NCBI RefSeq assembly: GCF_018866325.1
Contig: NZ_CP076457.1
Span: 2,949,001-3,013,000, forward strand
Length of the DNA: 64,000 nt
Source of the DNA: Streptomyces sp. YPW6
GTDB lineage: Bacteria; Actinomycetota; Actinomycetes; Streptomycetales; Streptomycetaceae
Reading direction: 5' to 3'
Positions 7,928-18,330 of the stretch are shown here, one piece after another. A program made the position numbers and the translations under genes. The notes under the pieces were generated by a model. The model saw nothing but the letters and a program-made list of their open reading frames with translations. It did not search any database and was not told where the DNA came from. Numbering within the stretch: the first letter of the stretch is position 1; every line of letters begins with the position of its first letter.

Positions 7928-9922
7928 ATGAACATCACGACCGAGTTCCCGTACGAGACCACCCACGAGGACGTCCGCATCCCGCTGCCCGACGGCACCC
8001 GGCTCTACGCCCGCATCTGGCGGCCGCTGACCGACGAACCGGTCCCCGCCCTCCTGGAGTACCTGCCCCACCGGCTGAGCGACTGGACCGCGCCCCGCGA
8101 CTGGCAGCGCCACCCCTGGTACGCGGGCCACGGCTACGCCTCCGTACGGGTCGACGTCCGCGGCCACGGCAACAGCGAGGGGCTGCCGGGCGACGCGTAC
8201 GACGGGCAGGAGCTGGCCGACGGGGTCGCCGTCATCCACTGGCTGGCCCAGCAGGAGTGGTGCTCGGGCCGGGTCGGGATGTTCGGGATCTCCTGGGGCG
8301 GTTTCAACGCGCTCCAGATCGCCGCGCTCGCCCCCGAGCCGCTGAAGGCGATCGTCACCGTCTGCTCGGCCGACGACCGCTACGACGACGACGTCCACTA
8401 CATGGGCGGCTCGGTCCTCGCCGTGGACATGCACGCCTGGGCCGCCACCCTGCTGGCCTTCGTCTGCCGCCCGCCGGACCCGGCGCAGACCGGCGAGGAC
8501 TGGAAGGAGATGTGGCTGAAGCGGCTGGAGGCCGTCGAGCCCTTCATCCACACCTGGCTCGCCCACCAGAGCCGCGACGCCTACTGGAAGCACGGCAGCG
8601 TCTGCGAGGACTACGGCGCGATCAAGGCGAACGTCCTCGCGGTCGGCGGCTGGCACGACCCGTACCGCGACACCGTCCTGCGGCTCGTCGAGCACCTCGA
8701 CCCCGGGCAGGTGCGCGGGATCATCGGGCCGTGGTCGCACCAGTACCCCGACCGGGGGCTGCCGCCGAGGCCCGCGATCGGCTTCCTCCAGGAGACGCTG
8801 CGCTGGTGGGACCAGCACCTCAAGGGCAAGGAGACGGGCGTGATGCGGGAGCCGCTGCTGCGGTCCTGGATCAGCGGCTCGCACCGGCCCGCCACGGTGT
8901 ACGAGACGCTGCCGGGCCGCTGGGTCGGGGACGCCTCCTGGCCCTCGGAGAACGTGACCCCGGTGGCGTACGCCCTCCAGGGCGGCGAGCGGATCGTCGC
9001 CTCGCCGCAGCAGACCGGACTGGACGCGGGCCGCTTCCTCCCGTTCGGCGACGAGGCCGACCTGCCGCCGGACCAGCGGGACGAGGACGCCAGATCGGTG
9101 TCGTTCGAGTTCCCCGTCACGGAGGCGCCGATCGAGATCCTCGGACGCCCCCGGGTGAAGCTCCGCCTCCGGATGGACGCCTCCCGCGGCCAGGCCATCG
9201 CCCGGCTCTGCGACGTCGCTCCCGACGGCGCCTCGACGCTCGTCACCCGGGGCGTCCTCAACCTCGCCGCCCGCAACGGCCGCGACCGCACCGACGACTG
9301 GACGCCCGGCGAGAGCGAGGACGTGGTCTTCGACCTCAACGGCATCGGGCACACCTTCCCGCCCGGCCACCGCATCCGGATCGCGATCTCCTCCGCGTAC
9401 TGGCCGTGGATCTGGCCGCAGGCCGGCTCGGCGGGCTTCACCATGGACGCCGAAGGAAGCTTCGTCGAGCTGCCGGTGCGCCGCCACACCGAGGACCCGG
9501 CGATCACCTTCGGCGAACCGGAGCAGTCCGAACCGCTCGGCGTCGTCCACCCCGTCCCCCTGGAGGAGCCGCGCCCCGAACGCCTCGTCGTCCGCGATGT
9601 CGCCAAGGGCGAATGGCGCCTGGAGGTCGACCCCCGCTACGGCGGGACGCGCCTCTACCCCGACGGCCTCGAATTCACCGAGGACGCCCTGGAGACGTAC
9701 ACGATCCAGCAGGACGACCCGCTCTCCGCACGGACCCGCTCCGACTGGACGATCCGGCTGCACCGGCCCGAAATGGCCTGGGACGTGGAGATCGCGAGCC
9801 GCTCCGAGATCGCCGCCGACGAGCACGACTTCATCACCTCCGACGAGGTGGTCTGCAAGGAGGGCGGCGAGGTCGTCTTCCACCGCACCTGGGAGAAGCG
9901 GATCCCGCGCACGGCGGGCTGA
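7928..9922 (+). CDS. CocE/NonD family hydrolase (X-Pro dipeptidyl-peptidase S15 fold)
   Basis: A 664-residue serine hydrolase. The alpha/beta-hydrolase half has the nucleophile in GISWGG (Ser122), the acid in GGWHDPY and the catalytic His in GPWSHQ. A C-terminal jelly-roll domain of the PepX-C type follows (LRLRMDASRGQAIARLCDVA, then FPPGHRIRIAISSAYWP). Members cleave esters or X-Pro peptides; the substrate here is unknown. ATG at 7928 follows GAGGTGATC. It is a single gene, closed by a strong hairpin 22 bases after the stop. Confidence 0.9.
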   Translation: MNITTEFPYETTHEDVRIPLPDGTRLYARIWRPLTDEPVPALLEYLPHRLSDWTAPRDWQRHPWYAGHGYASVRVDVRGHGNSEGLPGDAYDGQELADGVAVIHWLAQQEWCSGRVGMFGISWGGFNALQIAALAPEPLKAIVTVCSADDRYDDDVHYMGGSVLAVDMHAWAATLLAFVCRPPDPAQTGEDWKEMWLKRLEAVEPFIHTWLAHQSRDAYWKHGSVCEDYGAIKANVLAVGGWHDPYRDTVLRLVEHLDPGQVRGIIGPWSHQYPDRGLPPRPAIGFLQETLRWWDQHLKGKETGVMREPLLRSWISGSHRPATVYETLPGRWVGDASWPSENVTPVAYALQGGERIVASPQQTGLDAGRFLPFGDEADLPPDQRDEDARSVSFEFPVTEAPIEILGRPRVKLRLRMDASRGQAIARLCDVAPDGASTLVTRGVLNLAARNGRDRTDDWTPGESEDVVFDLNGIGHTFPPGHRIRIAISSAYWPWIWPQAGSAGFTMDAEGSFVELPVRRHTEDPAITFGEPEQSEPLGVVHPVPLEEPRPERLVVRDVAKGEWRLEVDPRYGGTRLYPDGLEFTEDALETYTIQQDDPLSARTRSDWTIRLHRPEMAWDVEIASRSEIAADEHDFITSDEVVCKEGGEVVFHRTWEKRIPRTAG

Positions 9923-9944
9923 ACCGCTCCTGTGTTTCCGGCCC

Positions 9945-9970
9945 GGTTCCCCCGGATTTCCGGGGGAACC
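9945..9970 (+). terminator. Terminator after the CocE-type hydrolase gene
   Basis: A perfect 11-bp stem, GGTTCCCCCGG against CCGGGGGAACC, around an ATTT loop, starting 22 bases after the hydrolase stop. Confidence 0.85.
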
Positions 9971-10092
9971 GACGGCAACCGGCGAACTTTCCGGGCAATA
10001 CGCACAGTTGGGGATGGTCAGGGCACTGCCGCTGGGTAGGAGCCCCGACGTAACGTGTCCCCAACGCGACCTGGAAAGCGAGGCAGCACCAC

Positions 10093-11322
10093 ATGCCCGA
10101 GCAGAGCAGCCCGCTCGATCTGGCCGAGGGCGACCCCTTCGGCCCGCACAACCTTCCGTACGGTGTGTTCTCCACCCCCGACCACCCCGACGTCCGCCGG
10201 GTCGGCGTCCGCATCGGCAACCACGTCCTGGACGCCGGAGCCGCCGCCCACGCCCTGGGCTCCCCGTACGCGGGGCTGCTGGACCGGCCGAGCCTGACGC
10301 CGCTGCTCGCGGCGGGCCGCACCGCCTGGAGCGATGTGCGCCGCGCGCTCACCGCCTGGCTGACCGTCCCCGCCCACCGCGCGGACATCGAGCCGCTGCT
10401 GCACCCGGTGGACGCGGTCACCCTGCACCTGCCGTACGAGGTGGCGGACTACGTCGACTTCTACGCCAGCGAGCACCACGCCACCAACGTGGGCAGGATC
10501 TTCCGGCCGGACGGCGACGCGCTCACCCCCAACTGGAAGCACCTGCCGATCGGTTACCACGGCCGCTCCGGCACCGTCGTGGTCTCCGGCACCGACGTCG
10601 TACGCCCCAGCGGCCAGCGCAAGGCCCCCACGGACCCGGCGCCCGTCTTCGGGCCCTCGGTGAAGCTCGACATCGAGGCCGAGGTCGGCTTCGTCGTCGG
10701 CGTCCCCTCCGCGCACGGCACCCCGGTCCCGCTGGCCGACTTCCGCGAGCACGTCTTCGGGCTCAGCCTCCTCAACGACTGGTCCGCACGCGACCTCCAG
10801 GCCTGGGAGTACGTGCCGCTCGGCCCGTTCCTCGGGAAGTCCTTCGCCACCTCCGTCTCCGCCTGGGTCACCCCGCTGGAGGCCCTGGACGCGGCCCGCA
10901 CCGCCCCGCCGGCCCGGGACGTCCCGCTCCTGCCCTACCTCGACGACGCCGAGGACGAGGACCCGGGCGGCTTCGACATCCGGATCACCGTCGAGATCAA
11001 CGGCCAGGTCGTCGCCGAGCCGCCGTTCGCCTCGATGTACTGGACGGCCGCCCAGCAGCTCGCGCACATGACGGTGAACGGCGCGTCGCTGCGCACCGGC
11101 GACCTCTACGGCTCCGGCACGGTCAGCGGCCCCGAGACGCAGCAGCGCGGCTCGCTGCTGGAGCTCACCTGGAACGGCCGCGACGCGCTCGAACTGACCG
11201 AGGGCAAGCGGACGTTCCTGGAGGACGGCGACACGGTCACGCTGACCGCCTGGGCCCCCGGCCCGCACGGCACCCGCGTGGGCCTCGGCGACGTGACCGG
11301 AAGGATCGTCACCGCGCCATGA
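10093..11322 (+). CDS. fahA: Fumarylacetoacetase
   Basis: A 409-residue enzyme that hydrolyses fumarylacetoacetate to fumarate and acetoacetate, the last step of tyrosine/homogentisate breakdown. The N-terminal SH3-like domain (FGPHNLPYGVF) and the catalytic FAH domain (VDFYASEHHATNVGRIFRP, GYHGRSGTVVVSG, EAEVGFVVG, NDWSARDLQAWEY, QQRGSLLELTW) are intact and of normal length. Homogentisate dioxygenase and maleylacetoacetate isomerase genes are not in this window. The spacer upstream has an inverted repeat (GTTGGGGA at 10007, TCCCCAAC at 10058) that could be a regulator site. Its stop overlaps the next start (ATGA). Confidence 0.95.
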   Translation: MPEQSSPLDLAEGDPFGPHNLPYGVFSTPDHPDVRRVGVRIGNHVLDAGAAAHALGSPYAGLLDRPSLTPLLAAGRTAWSDVRRALTAWLTVPAHRADIEPLLHPVDAVTLHLPYEVADYVDFYASEHHATNVGRIFRPDGDALTPNWKHLPIGYHGRSGTVVVSGTDVVRPSGQRKAPTDPAPVFGPSVKLDIEAEVGFVVGVPSAHGTPVPLADFREHVFGLSLLNDWSARDLQAWEYVPLGPFLGKSFATSVSAWVTPLEALDAARTAPPARDVPLLPYLDDAEDEDPGGFDIRITVEINGQVVAEPPFASMYWTAAQQLAHMTVNGASLRTGDLYGSGTVSGPETQQRGSLLELTWNGRDALELTEGKRTFLEDGDTVTLTAWAPGPHGTRVGLGDVTGRIVTAP

Positions 11323-12032
11323 CGACCCCCGCACCCTCCGGTCCCGGCTCCCCCGTGCTGACGCTGCCGGAGGAGCTGATCCTGCTCACCCTGGACCGGG
11401 TGAGCGGCAAAGCGCTGTGCCCGGCCGCGTCGCTGGCGTACGGGGTCGCCGGGGCCGCCCTCGCGGAGCTGGAGCTCCAGGGCCGGATACGGGAGAAGAG
11501 CGGCCGGGTCCAGGTGGTCAACCCCCTGGGCCCGGCCGACCCGCGCCTCGCCGGTCTGCTGGGCACCCTGCCCCAGGCCAAGGGCCGCCGTTCCGGGACA
11601 CGCGCGCGACGCTGGGTGGCCGACTACGACAAGCACGTCCACACCCTGTACGTGGACTCGCTGGTGGAGCGCTCCGTGCTCGCCCGCAGGACCCGCCGCT
11701 TCCTCGGGGTCCTCCCCTACCACCGCCACTTCCCGGGCGTACCGGACCTGACGCCGGGCGTCCACGAGCGGTTCGCGGCGGCCGAGACCGCGGGCCGCCC
11801 CGAGCACCGCGACCGGCTCCTGGCCGCGCTCGTCTCTGCGGTCGGCCTCGCCGGCCGGCTGACGCACGACGGCGCCTCCGGGCGCACGGCCATGAGGGTC
11901 CTGCGCCGCTCCGAGTGGACGGCGACGGCCGTCCACCACAACGTGAAACGACAGTCCTCCGGTGGCGACGGAAGCGGCGGCTGGATCGGCGACGACGGCG
12001 GAGGAGACGGCGGCTGCGGGGGCGGGGACTAG
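11319..12032 (+). CDS. GPP34 (Golgi phosphoprotein 3-like) family protein
   Basis: A 237-residue protein with the GPP34 fold signature: LPEELILLTLDRVSGKA near the N-terminus and ALAELELQGRIREKSGRVQV. Eukaryotic relatives bind phosphoinositides; the bacterial role is unknown. A Gly/Asp-rich tail (about 25 residues) ends the protein. ATG overlaps the fahA stop by four bases, so it is translationally coupled to a catabolic enzyme with which it has no obvious link. Confidence 0.85.
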   Translation: MTTPAPSGPGSPVLTLPEELILLTLDRVSGKALCPAASLAYGVAGAALAELELQGRIREKSGRVQVVNPLGPADPRLAGLLGTLPQAKGRRSGTRARRWVADYDKHVHTLYVDSLVERSVLARRTRRFLGVLPYHRHFPGVPDLTPGVHERFAAAETAGRPEHRDRLLAALVSAVGLAGRLTHDGASGRTAMRVLRRSEWTATAVHHNVKRQSSGGDGSGGWIGDDGGGDGGCGGGD

Positions 12033-12222
12033 GCACGGGCCGAGCAGGGGCTGTTGACGCGGGCCCCACCCGTGAGCAGAGGCGGGCGCCCGGCACGGCC
12101 GCTCCAGGGGTAGGGGTGCGGGTCAGCGACGCGAGAGGCGTTCACACGTTCGGGTCGTCCGATTCCCGTTTCCGGCGGATACGCTGGTCAGGCCCGCGAG
12201 ACTCCTCACCATGGGAGCAATG

Positions 12223-12831
12223 ATGAGCATCGAACCCGAGGCCTCCGAGCCGCGGTGGGCGGTCCCGCCCGAGGGCGGCTGGACCGCCGATGACCTGGAC
12301 ACACTCCCGAATCTGCCTCCGCACACGGAGCTGATCGACGGGAGCCTCGTTTTCGTGAGTCCGCAGACCCTTTTCCATACGCGAGCGGTCAGCTTCTTCG
12401 AATGGCAGCTGCAGTCCCTGGCACCGCCCGAGCTGGAGGTCGTACGCGAGTTCACCATCGACATCGACCGCTACAACCGGCCCGAACCCGATGTGATCGT
12501 CGTCGACGGCGGCATCGTCCAGGACCCGAACCAAACCCGGTTCCCCGCCGAGTCGGTACGCCTGGCCGTCGAGGTCGTCTCACCGGAGTCCCGGTCGCGC
12601 GACCGGGAGACCAAGCCCGTGAAGTACGCCCGCGCGACCATCCCCCACTACTGGCGGGTGGAGAACCACGACGGGCGTGCCGTCGTGTACGTCTTCGAAC
12701 GGGAGCCGGCCACCGGGGCGTACACCTCGACCGGGATCTTCCACGACCGGATGAAGGTGTCGGTGCCGTTCCCCGTGGACCTGGATCTGACGGCGATCAC
12801 GGCCCGCCGCCGGGCGGCGGACCCGGAGTAG
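12223..12831 (+). CDS. Uma2 family (DUF820) putative restriction-endonuclease-fold protein
   Basis: A 202-residue protein with the PD-(D/E)XK-like core of the Uma2 family: ELIDGSLVFV, then EPDVIVVDGG (metal-binding Asp), LAVEVVSPESRSRDRETKP (Glu and Lys region) and YARATIPHYWRVE. These proteins are multi-copy in Streptomyces and no biological substrate is established. GGGAG five bases upstream favours the ATG at 12223 over the ATG at 12220 or 12211. It converges with recQ. Confidence 0.88.
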   Translation: MSIEPEASEPRWAVPPEGGWTADDLDTLPNLPPHTELIDGSLVFVSPQTLFHTRAVSFFEWQLQSLAPPELEVVREFTIDIDRYNRPEPDVIVVDGGIVQDPNQTRFPAESVRLAVEVVSPESRSRDRETKPVKYARATIPHYWRVENHDGRAVVYVFEREPATGAYTSTGIFHDRMKVSVPFPVDLDLTAITARRRAADPE

Positions 12832-12871
12832 GGCCCGCCACCCTCCCGTCCTGCTCACCGCCCGGTACGCC

Positions 12872-14920
12872 TCACTCGTACTCGGGCGGTTCCTCGTCCC
12901 AGGCGAACTCGGGGTCGCCGTGCTGCGGGGCCGCCGGGGTCCCGGCGCGGTCCGGGGCCGTCGCGCGGGGTGCGGGGGCCGGTGCTGTCGTGCCGGGTGC
13001 GGGGGCCTGGGTCTCGGGCGCCTGCGGGGACGCTCCCGGGGACGCCTGGGCGGCCAGGACCTCCAGCACGCCCTCCCCGTAGGTCGCGAGCTTCTTCTCG
13101 CCCAGACCGCTGACGCCTCCCAGCTCCCCGATCGTCGTCGGGTGGACGGTCGCGATCTCCCGCAGCGTGGCGTCGTGGAAGATCACGTAGGCCGGGACGC
13201 CCTGCTCCTTCGCCTGCGCCCCGCGCCAGGCGCGCAGCGCCTCGAAGACCGGGACGGCGGACGGGGGGAGGTCGGCGGCGGCCTTGGCCTTGGCTCCCCG
13301 GCCGGTGCCCGCGGAGGACGACGAGCGGGACGTGGGCTTCTTCGGCTCCTTGCGGAGCGGCACCTCCCGCTCCCGGCCGAGCACCGTCGCGCTGTCGTCG
13401 GTCAGGACCAGCGTGCCGTACTCCCCCTCGACCGCCAGCAGCCCCTGCGCCAGCAGCTGGCGGACCACACCGCGCCACTCCGCCTCGGCCAGCTCCTCAC
13501 CGATGCCGAAGACGGAGAGCTGGTCGTGGTCGAACTGGATGACCTTCGCGGTCTTGCGGCCGAGCAGGATGTCGATGATCTGGCCCGCGCCGAACTTCTG
13601 GTTCCGTTCTCGCTTCAGCCGCACCACCGTGGACAGCAGCTTCTGCGCGGCGATCGTGCCGTCCCAGGTCTCCGGCGGGCTGAGGCAGGTGTCGCAGTTT
13701 CCGCAGGCGGGGGCCGTGGGTTCCTGGCCGAAGTAGGTGAGCAGCTGGGCCCGGCGGCACCGGACCGTCTCGCACAGGGCCAGCATGGAGTCCAGGTGGG
13801 AGGCGGCCCGGCGGCGGAACGCCTCGTCGCCCTCGCCGCCCTGGATGAGCTTGCGCTGCTGGACGACGTCCTGGAGCCCGTACGCCATCCAGGCCGTGGA
13901 CGGCTCCCCGTCCCGGCCCGCGCGGCCGGTCTCCTGGTAGTACCCCTCGACGGACTTGGGCAGGTCGACGTGGGCGACGAAACGGACGTCCGGCTTGTCG
14001 ATGCCCATGCCGAACGCGATCGTCGCGACGACGACGAGCCCCTCCTCGCGGAGGAACCGCGCCTGGTGGGCGGCGCGCGTGGCGGCGTCCAGCCCCGCGT
14101 GGTACGGAACGGCCGCCACGCCGTTGCGGCTCAGATACTCCGCGATCTTCTCGGTGGAGTTGCGCGAGAGGCAGTAGACGATGCCCGCGTCCCCGGCGTG
14201 CTCCTCCTTGAGGAAGGAGAGCAGCTGCTTCTTGGGGTCGGACTTCGGCACGATCCGGTACTGGATGTTCGGCCGGTCGAAGCTCGCGACGAAGTGCTTC
14301 GCGTCCGGCATGCCGAGCCGCCGGGTGATCTCCTCGTGCGTGGCGTGCGTCGCGGTCGCCGTCAGGGCGATGCGCGGCACGTCCGGCCAGCGCTCGCCGA
14401 GCACGGACAGCGCCAGGTAGTCCGGGCGGAAGTCGTGGCCCCACTGGGCGACGCAGTGCGCCTCGTCGATCGCGAAGACGGAGACCTCGCCCCGGGCCAG
14501 CAGGGAGAGCGTGGAGTCCAGCCGCAACCGCTCGGGCGCCAGGTAGAGGATGTCCAGCTCGCCCGCGAGGAACTGCGCCTCCATCGAGCGGCGCTCGTCG
14601 AAGTCCTGCGTGGAGTTCATGAAGCCGGCCCGGACGCCGAGCGCCCGGAGCGCGTCGACCTGGTCCTGCATGAGGGCGATCAGCGGGGAGACGACGACGC
14701 CGGTGCCCCGCCGGACCAGGGACGGGATCTGGTAGCAGAGGGACTTTCCGCCGCCGGTGGGCATGAGCACGACCGCGTCGCCGCCCGCCACGACATGCTC
14801 GATGATCGCGCCCTGCTCCCCGCGGAACGCCTCGTACCCGAAGACGCGGTGCAGTGTCCGCCGTGCCTCGCTCTCGCCGCCCGTGTCGGTGCCGGTCACC
14901 GTCCCGGTGGTCTCATCCAT
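12872..14920 (-). CDS. recQ: ATP-dependent DNA helicase RecQ
   Basis: A 682-residue 3'-5' superfamily 2 helicase for recombination and repair. Motif I MPTGGGKS (53-60), DEAH (152-155), motif [15 protein letters not shown] and motif [12 protein letters not shown] are present, followed by the four-cysteine zinc-binding region (CRR, CGNCDTC), a winged helix and an HRDC domain ([13 protein letters not shown]). The last 60 residues are Pro/Ala-rich with an acidic end (EEPPEYE). ATG at 14920 is chosen since MDETTG precedes the helicase core; 25 further upstream codons are open but lack family features. It follows the nuo operon after its terminator. Confidence 0.95.
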   Translation of the reverse strand: MDETTGTVTGTDTGGESEARRTLHRVFGYEAFRGEQGAIIEHVVAGGDAVVLMPTGGGKSLCYQIPSLVRRGTGVVVSPLIALMQDQVDALRALGVRAGFMNSTQDFDERRSMEAQFLAGELDILYLAPERLRLDSTLSLLARGEVSVFAIDEAHCVAQWGHDFRPDYLALSVLGERWPDVPRIALTATATHATHEEITRRLGMPDAKHFVASFDRPNIQYRIVPKSDPKKQLLSFLKEEHAGDAGIVYCLSRNSTEKIAEYLSRNGVAAVPYHAGLDAATRAAHQARFLREEGLVVVATIAFGMGIDKPDVRFVAHVDLPKSVEGYYQETGRAGRDGEPSTAWMAYGLQDVVQQRKLIQGGEGDEAFRRRAASHLDSMLALCETVRCRRAQLLTYFGQEPTAPACGNCDTCLSPPETWDGTIAAQKLLSTVVRLKRERNQKFGAGQIIDILLGRKTAKVIQFDHDQLSVFGIGEELAEAEWRGVVRQLLAQGLLAVEGEYGTLVLTDDSATVLGREREVPLRKEPKKPTSRSSSSAGTGRGAKAKAAADLPPSAVPVFEALRAWRGAQAKEQGVPAYVIFHDATLREIATVHPTTIGELGGVSGLGEKKLATYGEGVLEVLAAQASPGASPQAPETQAPAPGTTAPAPAPRATAPDRAGTPAAPQHGDPEFAWDEEPPEYE

Positions 14921-15013
14921 GGTCACGCCCAATGCTCTGTCCCCCGAGGGTCCGCACGCCCGGCCCTGTCCCGTCCTGCTCTCGTCCCCGTCCACGATAG
15001 GCGGAGGGAACGA

Positions 15014-15054
15014 CAGCGCCGGACGGTCTGTGGATGACGGACCGTCCGGCGCTG
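15014..15054 (-). terminator. Terminator of the nuo operon
   Basis: A perfect 15-bp stem, CAGCGCCGGACGGTC against GACCGTCCGGCGCTG, with an 11-base loop. It lies 40 bases beyond the nuoN stop and before recQ, so it probably separates the two units. Confidence 0.85.
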
Positions 15055-15093
15055 CTGTCGCTCATACCGCGGAGCCTTCCGCGCGGGCTGCCG

Positions 15094-16758
15094 CTACCGC
15101 ACGAAGACCCCCGCCTGGCTCGCCAGGTCCAGGAAGTACTGCGGGGCCAGGCCCAGCACCAGGGTGACGGCCACGCCGACCGCGATCGTCGTCATGGTCA
15201 GCGGGGACGGGACGGCGACCGTGGGGCCGTCCGCCTTCGGCTCGCTGAAGAACATCAGGACGATCACGCGGATGTAGAAGAACGCCGCGACGGCCGACGA
15301 GAGCACACCGACGACGACCAGCGCTCCGGCGCCGCCCTCGGCGGCCGCCTTGAACACCGCGAACTTGCCGGAGAACCCGGACGTCAGCGGGATGCCCGCG
15401 AAGGCCAGCAGGAACACCGCGAAGACCGCGGCGACCAGCGGCGAGCGGCGGCCGAGCCCGGCCCACTTCGACAGGTGGGTGGCCTCGCCGCCCGCGTCCC
15501 GCACCAGGGTGACCACGGCGAACGCGCCGACCGTCACGAAGGAGTAGGCGAGCAGGTAGAAGAGGACCGAGGAGATGCCCTCCGGGTTGGCCGCGATGAC
15601 GCCCGCGAGGATGAAGCCCGCGTGCGCGATCGAGGAGTAGGCCAGCAGCCGCTTGATGTCGGTCTGGGTGATCGCGACGATCGCACCGCCCAGCATCGTG
15701 ACGATCGCCACCGCCCACATGACCGGCCGCAGGTCCCAGGTGAGGCCCGGAAGCGCCACGTACAGCAGGCGCAGCAGCGCGCCGAACGCGGCGACCTTCG
15801 TGGCCGCGGCCATGAAGCCGGTGACCGGGGTCGGCGCCCCCTGGTAGACGTCCGGGGTCCACATGTGGAACGGGACCGCGCCGACCTTGAACAGCAGGCC
15901 GGTCAGGATCATCGCGCCGCCGATGAGCAGCAGCGCGTCGTTGCCCATGGTGTCCGCGAGGGCGGGGTCGATCTCCAGGACCGAGCCGTCGACGACGTTG
16001 GCGATCTCGGCGTACGAGAGGGAGCCCGCGTAGCCGTAGACGAGGGCGATCCCGAAGAGGAAGAACGCCGAGGAGAACGCGCCGAGCAGGAAGTACTTCA
16101 CGGCCGCCTCCTGCGACATCAGCCGCTTGCGGCGGGCGACCGCGCACAGGAGGTAGAGCGGGAGCGAGAAGACTTCCAGCGCGATGAAGAGGGTCAGCAG
16201 GTCGTTGGCCGCCGGGAAGACCAGCAGCCCCGCCACCGAGAACATGAGCAGCGGGAAGACCTCGGTGGTGGCGAACCCGGCCCGGACCGCGGCCTTCTCG
16301 CCCTCGCTGCCCGGTACGGCCCCGGCCTGGGCGGCGAACGAGTCGACGCGGTTGCCGTGGCTGGTGGGGTCGAGTCGGCGTTCGGCGAAGGTGAACACCG
16401 CCACCATGGCGACCAGGAGAATGGTGCCTTGCAGGAACAGCGTGGGGCCGTCGATCGCGATGGCGCCCATGGCCGCGATCTGTGCCTTCGTGGTGCCGTA
16501 TCCCCCGGCGGCGAGGCCGACGATCGCGGCGAACGAGGCGGCGACCGCCACCACGGCCAGGAAGAGCTGGGTGTGGTAGCGGGCCCGGCGCGGCACGAAG
16601 GCCTCCACCAGGATGCCCAGGACGGCGGCGACCACGATGACCAGGACCGGCATCAGCTGGGTGTACTCGATCGTCGGCGCCGTGAACGAGTCGCCCGGCG
16701 CCGCCGCTGTCACCCCGCTCGCCGTCGTCCACAGACTGTGGACAGCTGTTGCGCTCAC
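15094..16758 (-). CDS. nuoN: NADH-quinone oxidoreductase subunit N
   Basis: A 554-residue antiporter-like membrane subunit of complex I. The proton-pumping core is recognisable (SQEAAVKYFLLGAFSSAFFL, VGAVPFHMWTPDVYQGAPTP, LLAYSSIAHAGFIL), with the key lysines in AVKYF and KVGAVPFH. It is the last gene of the operon and starts with GTG overlapping the nuoM stop by four bases. Confidence 0.97.
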   Translation of the reverse strand: MSATAVHSLWTTASGVTAAAPGDSFTAPTIEYTQLMPVLVIVVAAVLGILVEAFVPRRARYHTQLFLAVVAVAASFAAIVGLAAGGYGTTKAQIAAMGAIAIDGPTLFLQGTILLVAMVAVFTFAERRLDPTSHGNRVDSFAAQAGAVPGSEGEKAAVRAGFATTEVFPLLMFSVAGLLVFPAANDLLTLFIALEVFSLPLYLLCAVARRKRLMSQEAAVKYFLLGAFSSAFFLFGIALVYGYAGSLSYAEIANVVDGSVLEIDPALADTMGNDALLLIGGAMILTGLLFKVGAVPFHMWTPDVYQGAPTPVTGFMAAATKVAAFGALLRLLYVALPGLTWDLRPVMWAVAIVTMLGGAIVAITQTDIKRLLAYSSIAHAGFILAGVIAANPEGISSVLFYLLAYSFVTVGAFAVVTLVRDAGGEATHLSKWAGLGRRSPLVAAVFAVFLLAFAGIPLTSGFSGKFAVFKAAAEGGAGALVVVGVLSSAVAAFFYIRVIVLMFFSEPKADGPTVAVPSPLTMTTIAVGVAVTLVLGLAPQYFLDLASQAGVFVR

Positions 16759-18326
16759 TTGGCGGCCTCCACCTCGGGCTGGGGGTCCTTCTTCTGTACG
16801 TCGGACATGGTGTGCTCCACCGCCGGGTTGACGACCTCGGTGAGCGGCTTCGGGAAGACGCCCAGGAAGATCAGCACGGCGATCAGCGGGACCGCGACCG
16901 CCAGCTCACGGGCCCGGAGGTCCGGCATGGCGCGGACCGACTCCTGCACCGGGCCGGTCATCGTGCGCTGGTAGAGGACCAGGACGTAGAGCGCGGCGAG
17001 CACGATGCCGGAGGTGGCGATGATGCCGGCCACGGGATACGCGCTGAACGTACCGACCAGGACCAGGAACTCGCTGACGAACGGGGCGAGTCCGGGCAGC
17101 GACAGGGTGGCGAGCCCGCCGATGAGGAACGTCCCGGCCAGCACGGGGGCGACCTTCTGCACCCCGCCGTAGTCCGCGATGAGCCGCGATCCGCGCCGGG
17201 TGATGAGGAAGCCGGCGACCAGCAGCAGCGCTGCCGTGGAGATGCCGTGGTTGACCATGTAGAGCGTGGCGCCCGACTGGCCCTGGCTGGTCATCGCGAA
17301 GATGCCCAGGATGATGAAGCCGAAGTGCGAGATCGAGGCGTAGGCGATGAGCCGCTTGATGTCGCGCTGGCCGACCGCGAGGAGCGCCCCGTACACGATG
17401 GAGATCAGCGCCAGGGTGATGACCACCGGTGTCGCCCACGTGCTGGCCTCCGGGAAGAGCCCGAGGCAGAAGCGGAGCATCGCGAAGGTGCCGACCTTGT
17501 CGACGATCGCGGTGATCAGCACGGCGACCGGGGCGGTCGCCTCGCCCATGGCGTTCGGCAGCCAGGTGTGCAGCGGCCACAGCGGGGCCTTCACCGCGAA
17601 GGCGAAGAAGAACCCGAGGAACAGCCACCGCTCGGTGCTGGTCGCCATCTCCAGGGAGCCGTTGGCGCGGGCCTCGGCGATCTCGGAGAGCGAGAAGCTG
17701 CCCGCGACCACGTAGAGGCCGATGACCGCGGCCAGCATGATGAGACCGCCGGCCAGGTTGTAGAGGAGGAACTTGACCGCCGCGTACGAGCGCTGGGTCG
17801 CGGCGCTCTCGTCGCTGCCCGCGTGGGCCCGGTCGCCGAAGCCGCCGATGAGGAAGTACATCGGGATGAGCATGGCTTCGAACAGGATGTAGAAGAGGAA
17901 GACGTCCGTCGCGACGAACGACAGGATCACCATGGCCTCGACCATGAGGATCAGGGCGAAGAAGCCCTGCGTCGGCCGCCAGCGCGTGGACTTCGTTTCC
18001 AGGGGATCCGCGTCGTGCCAGGCGGCCGCGATGACGAACGGGATCAGCAGCGCGGTGAGGCCGAGGAGCGCCACCCCGATGCCGTCGACGCCCAGTTCGT
18101 ACCGGACGCCGAAGTCGGCGATCCAGGCCCGGGATTCGGTGAGCTGGTAGCGGTCGCCGCCCGGTTCGAAGCGGAGGAAGACGACCGCCGCCAGGACGAG
18201 CGTGCCGAGCGAGAAGAGCAGCGCGAGCCATTTGGCCGCGGTGCGCCGCGCGGCGGGGACGACGGCGGTGGCGACCGCGCCGATCGCCGGGAGCGCCGCC
18301 GTCGCGGTCAGGAGGGGAAAGGACAT
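16755..18326 (-). CDS. nuoM: NADH-quinone oxidoreductase subunit M
   Basis: A 523-residue antiporter-like proton-translocating subunit. It shows the conserved Glu in FFILFEAMLIPMYFLIG-type context (YILFEAMLIPMYFLIGG), KAPLWPLHTWLPNAMGEA and LIAYASISHFGFIILG. ATG at 18326, four bases after the nuoL stop. Confidence 0.97.
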   Translation of the reverse strand: MSFPLLTATAALPAIGAVATAVVPAARRTAAKWLALLFSLGTLVLAAVVFLRFEPGGDRYQLTESRAWIADFGVRYELGVDGIGVALLGLTALLIPFVIAAAWHDADPLETKSTRWRPTQGFFALILMVEAMVILSFVATDVFLFYILFEAMLIPMYFLIGGFGDRAHAGSDESAATQRSYAAVKFLLYNLAGGLIMLAAVIGLYVVAGSFSLSEIAEARANGSLEMATSTERWLFLGFFFAFAVKAPLWPLHTWLPNAMGEATAPVAVLITAIVDKVGTFAMLRFCLGLFPEASTWATPVVITLALISIVYGALLAVGQRDIKRLIAYASISHFGFIILGIFAMTSQGQSGATLYMVNHGISTAALLLVAGFLITRRGSRLIADYGGVQKVAPVLAGTFLIGGLATLSLPGLAPFVSEFLVLVGTFSAYPVAGIIATSGIVLAALYVLVLYQRTMTGPVQESVRAMPDLRARELAVAVPLIAVLIFLGVFPKPLTEVVNPAVEHTMSDVQKKDPQPEVEAAK

Positions 18327-18330
18327 GTGA

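Noticed and set aside
7124..7998. Minus-strand ORFs opposite the POT remnant
   Set aside because: Composition typical of antisense frames in GC-rich DNA (His/Arg/Gly repeats), no ribosome-binding site, no known domain.
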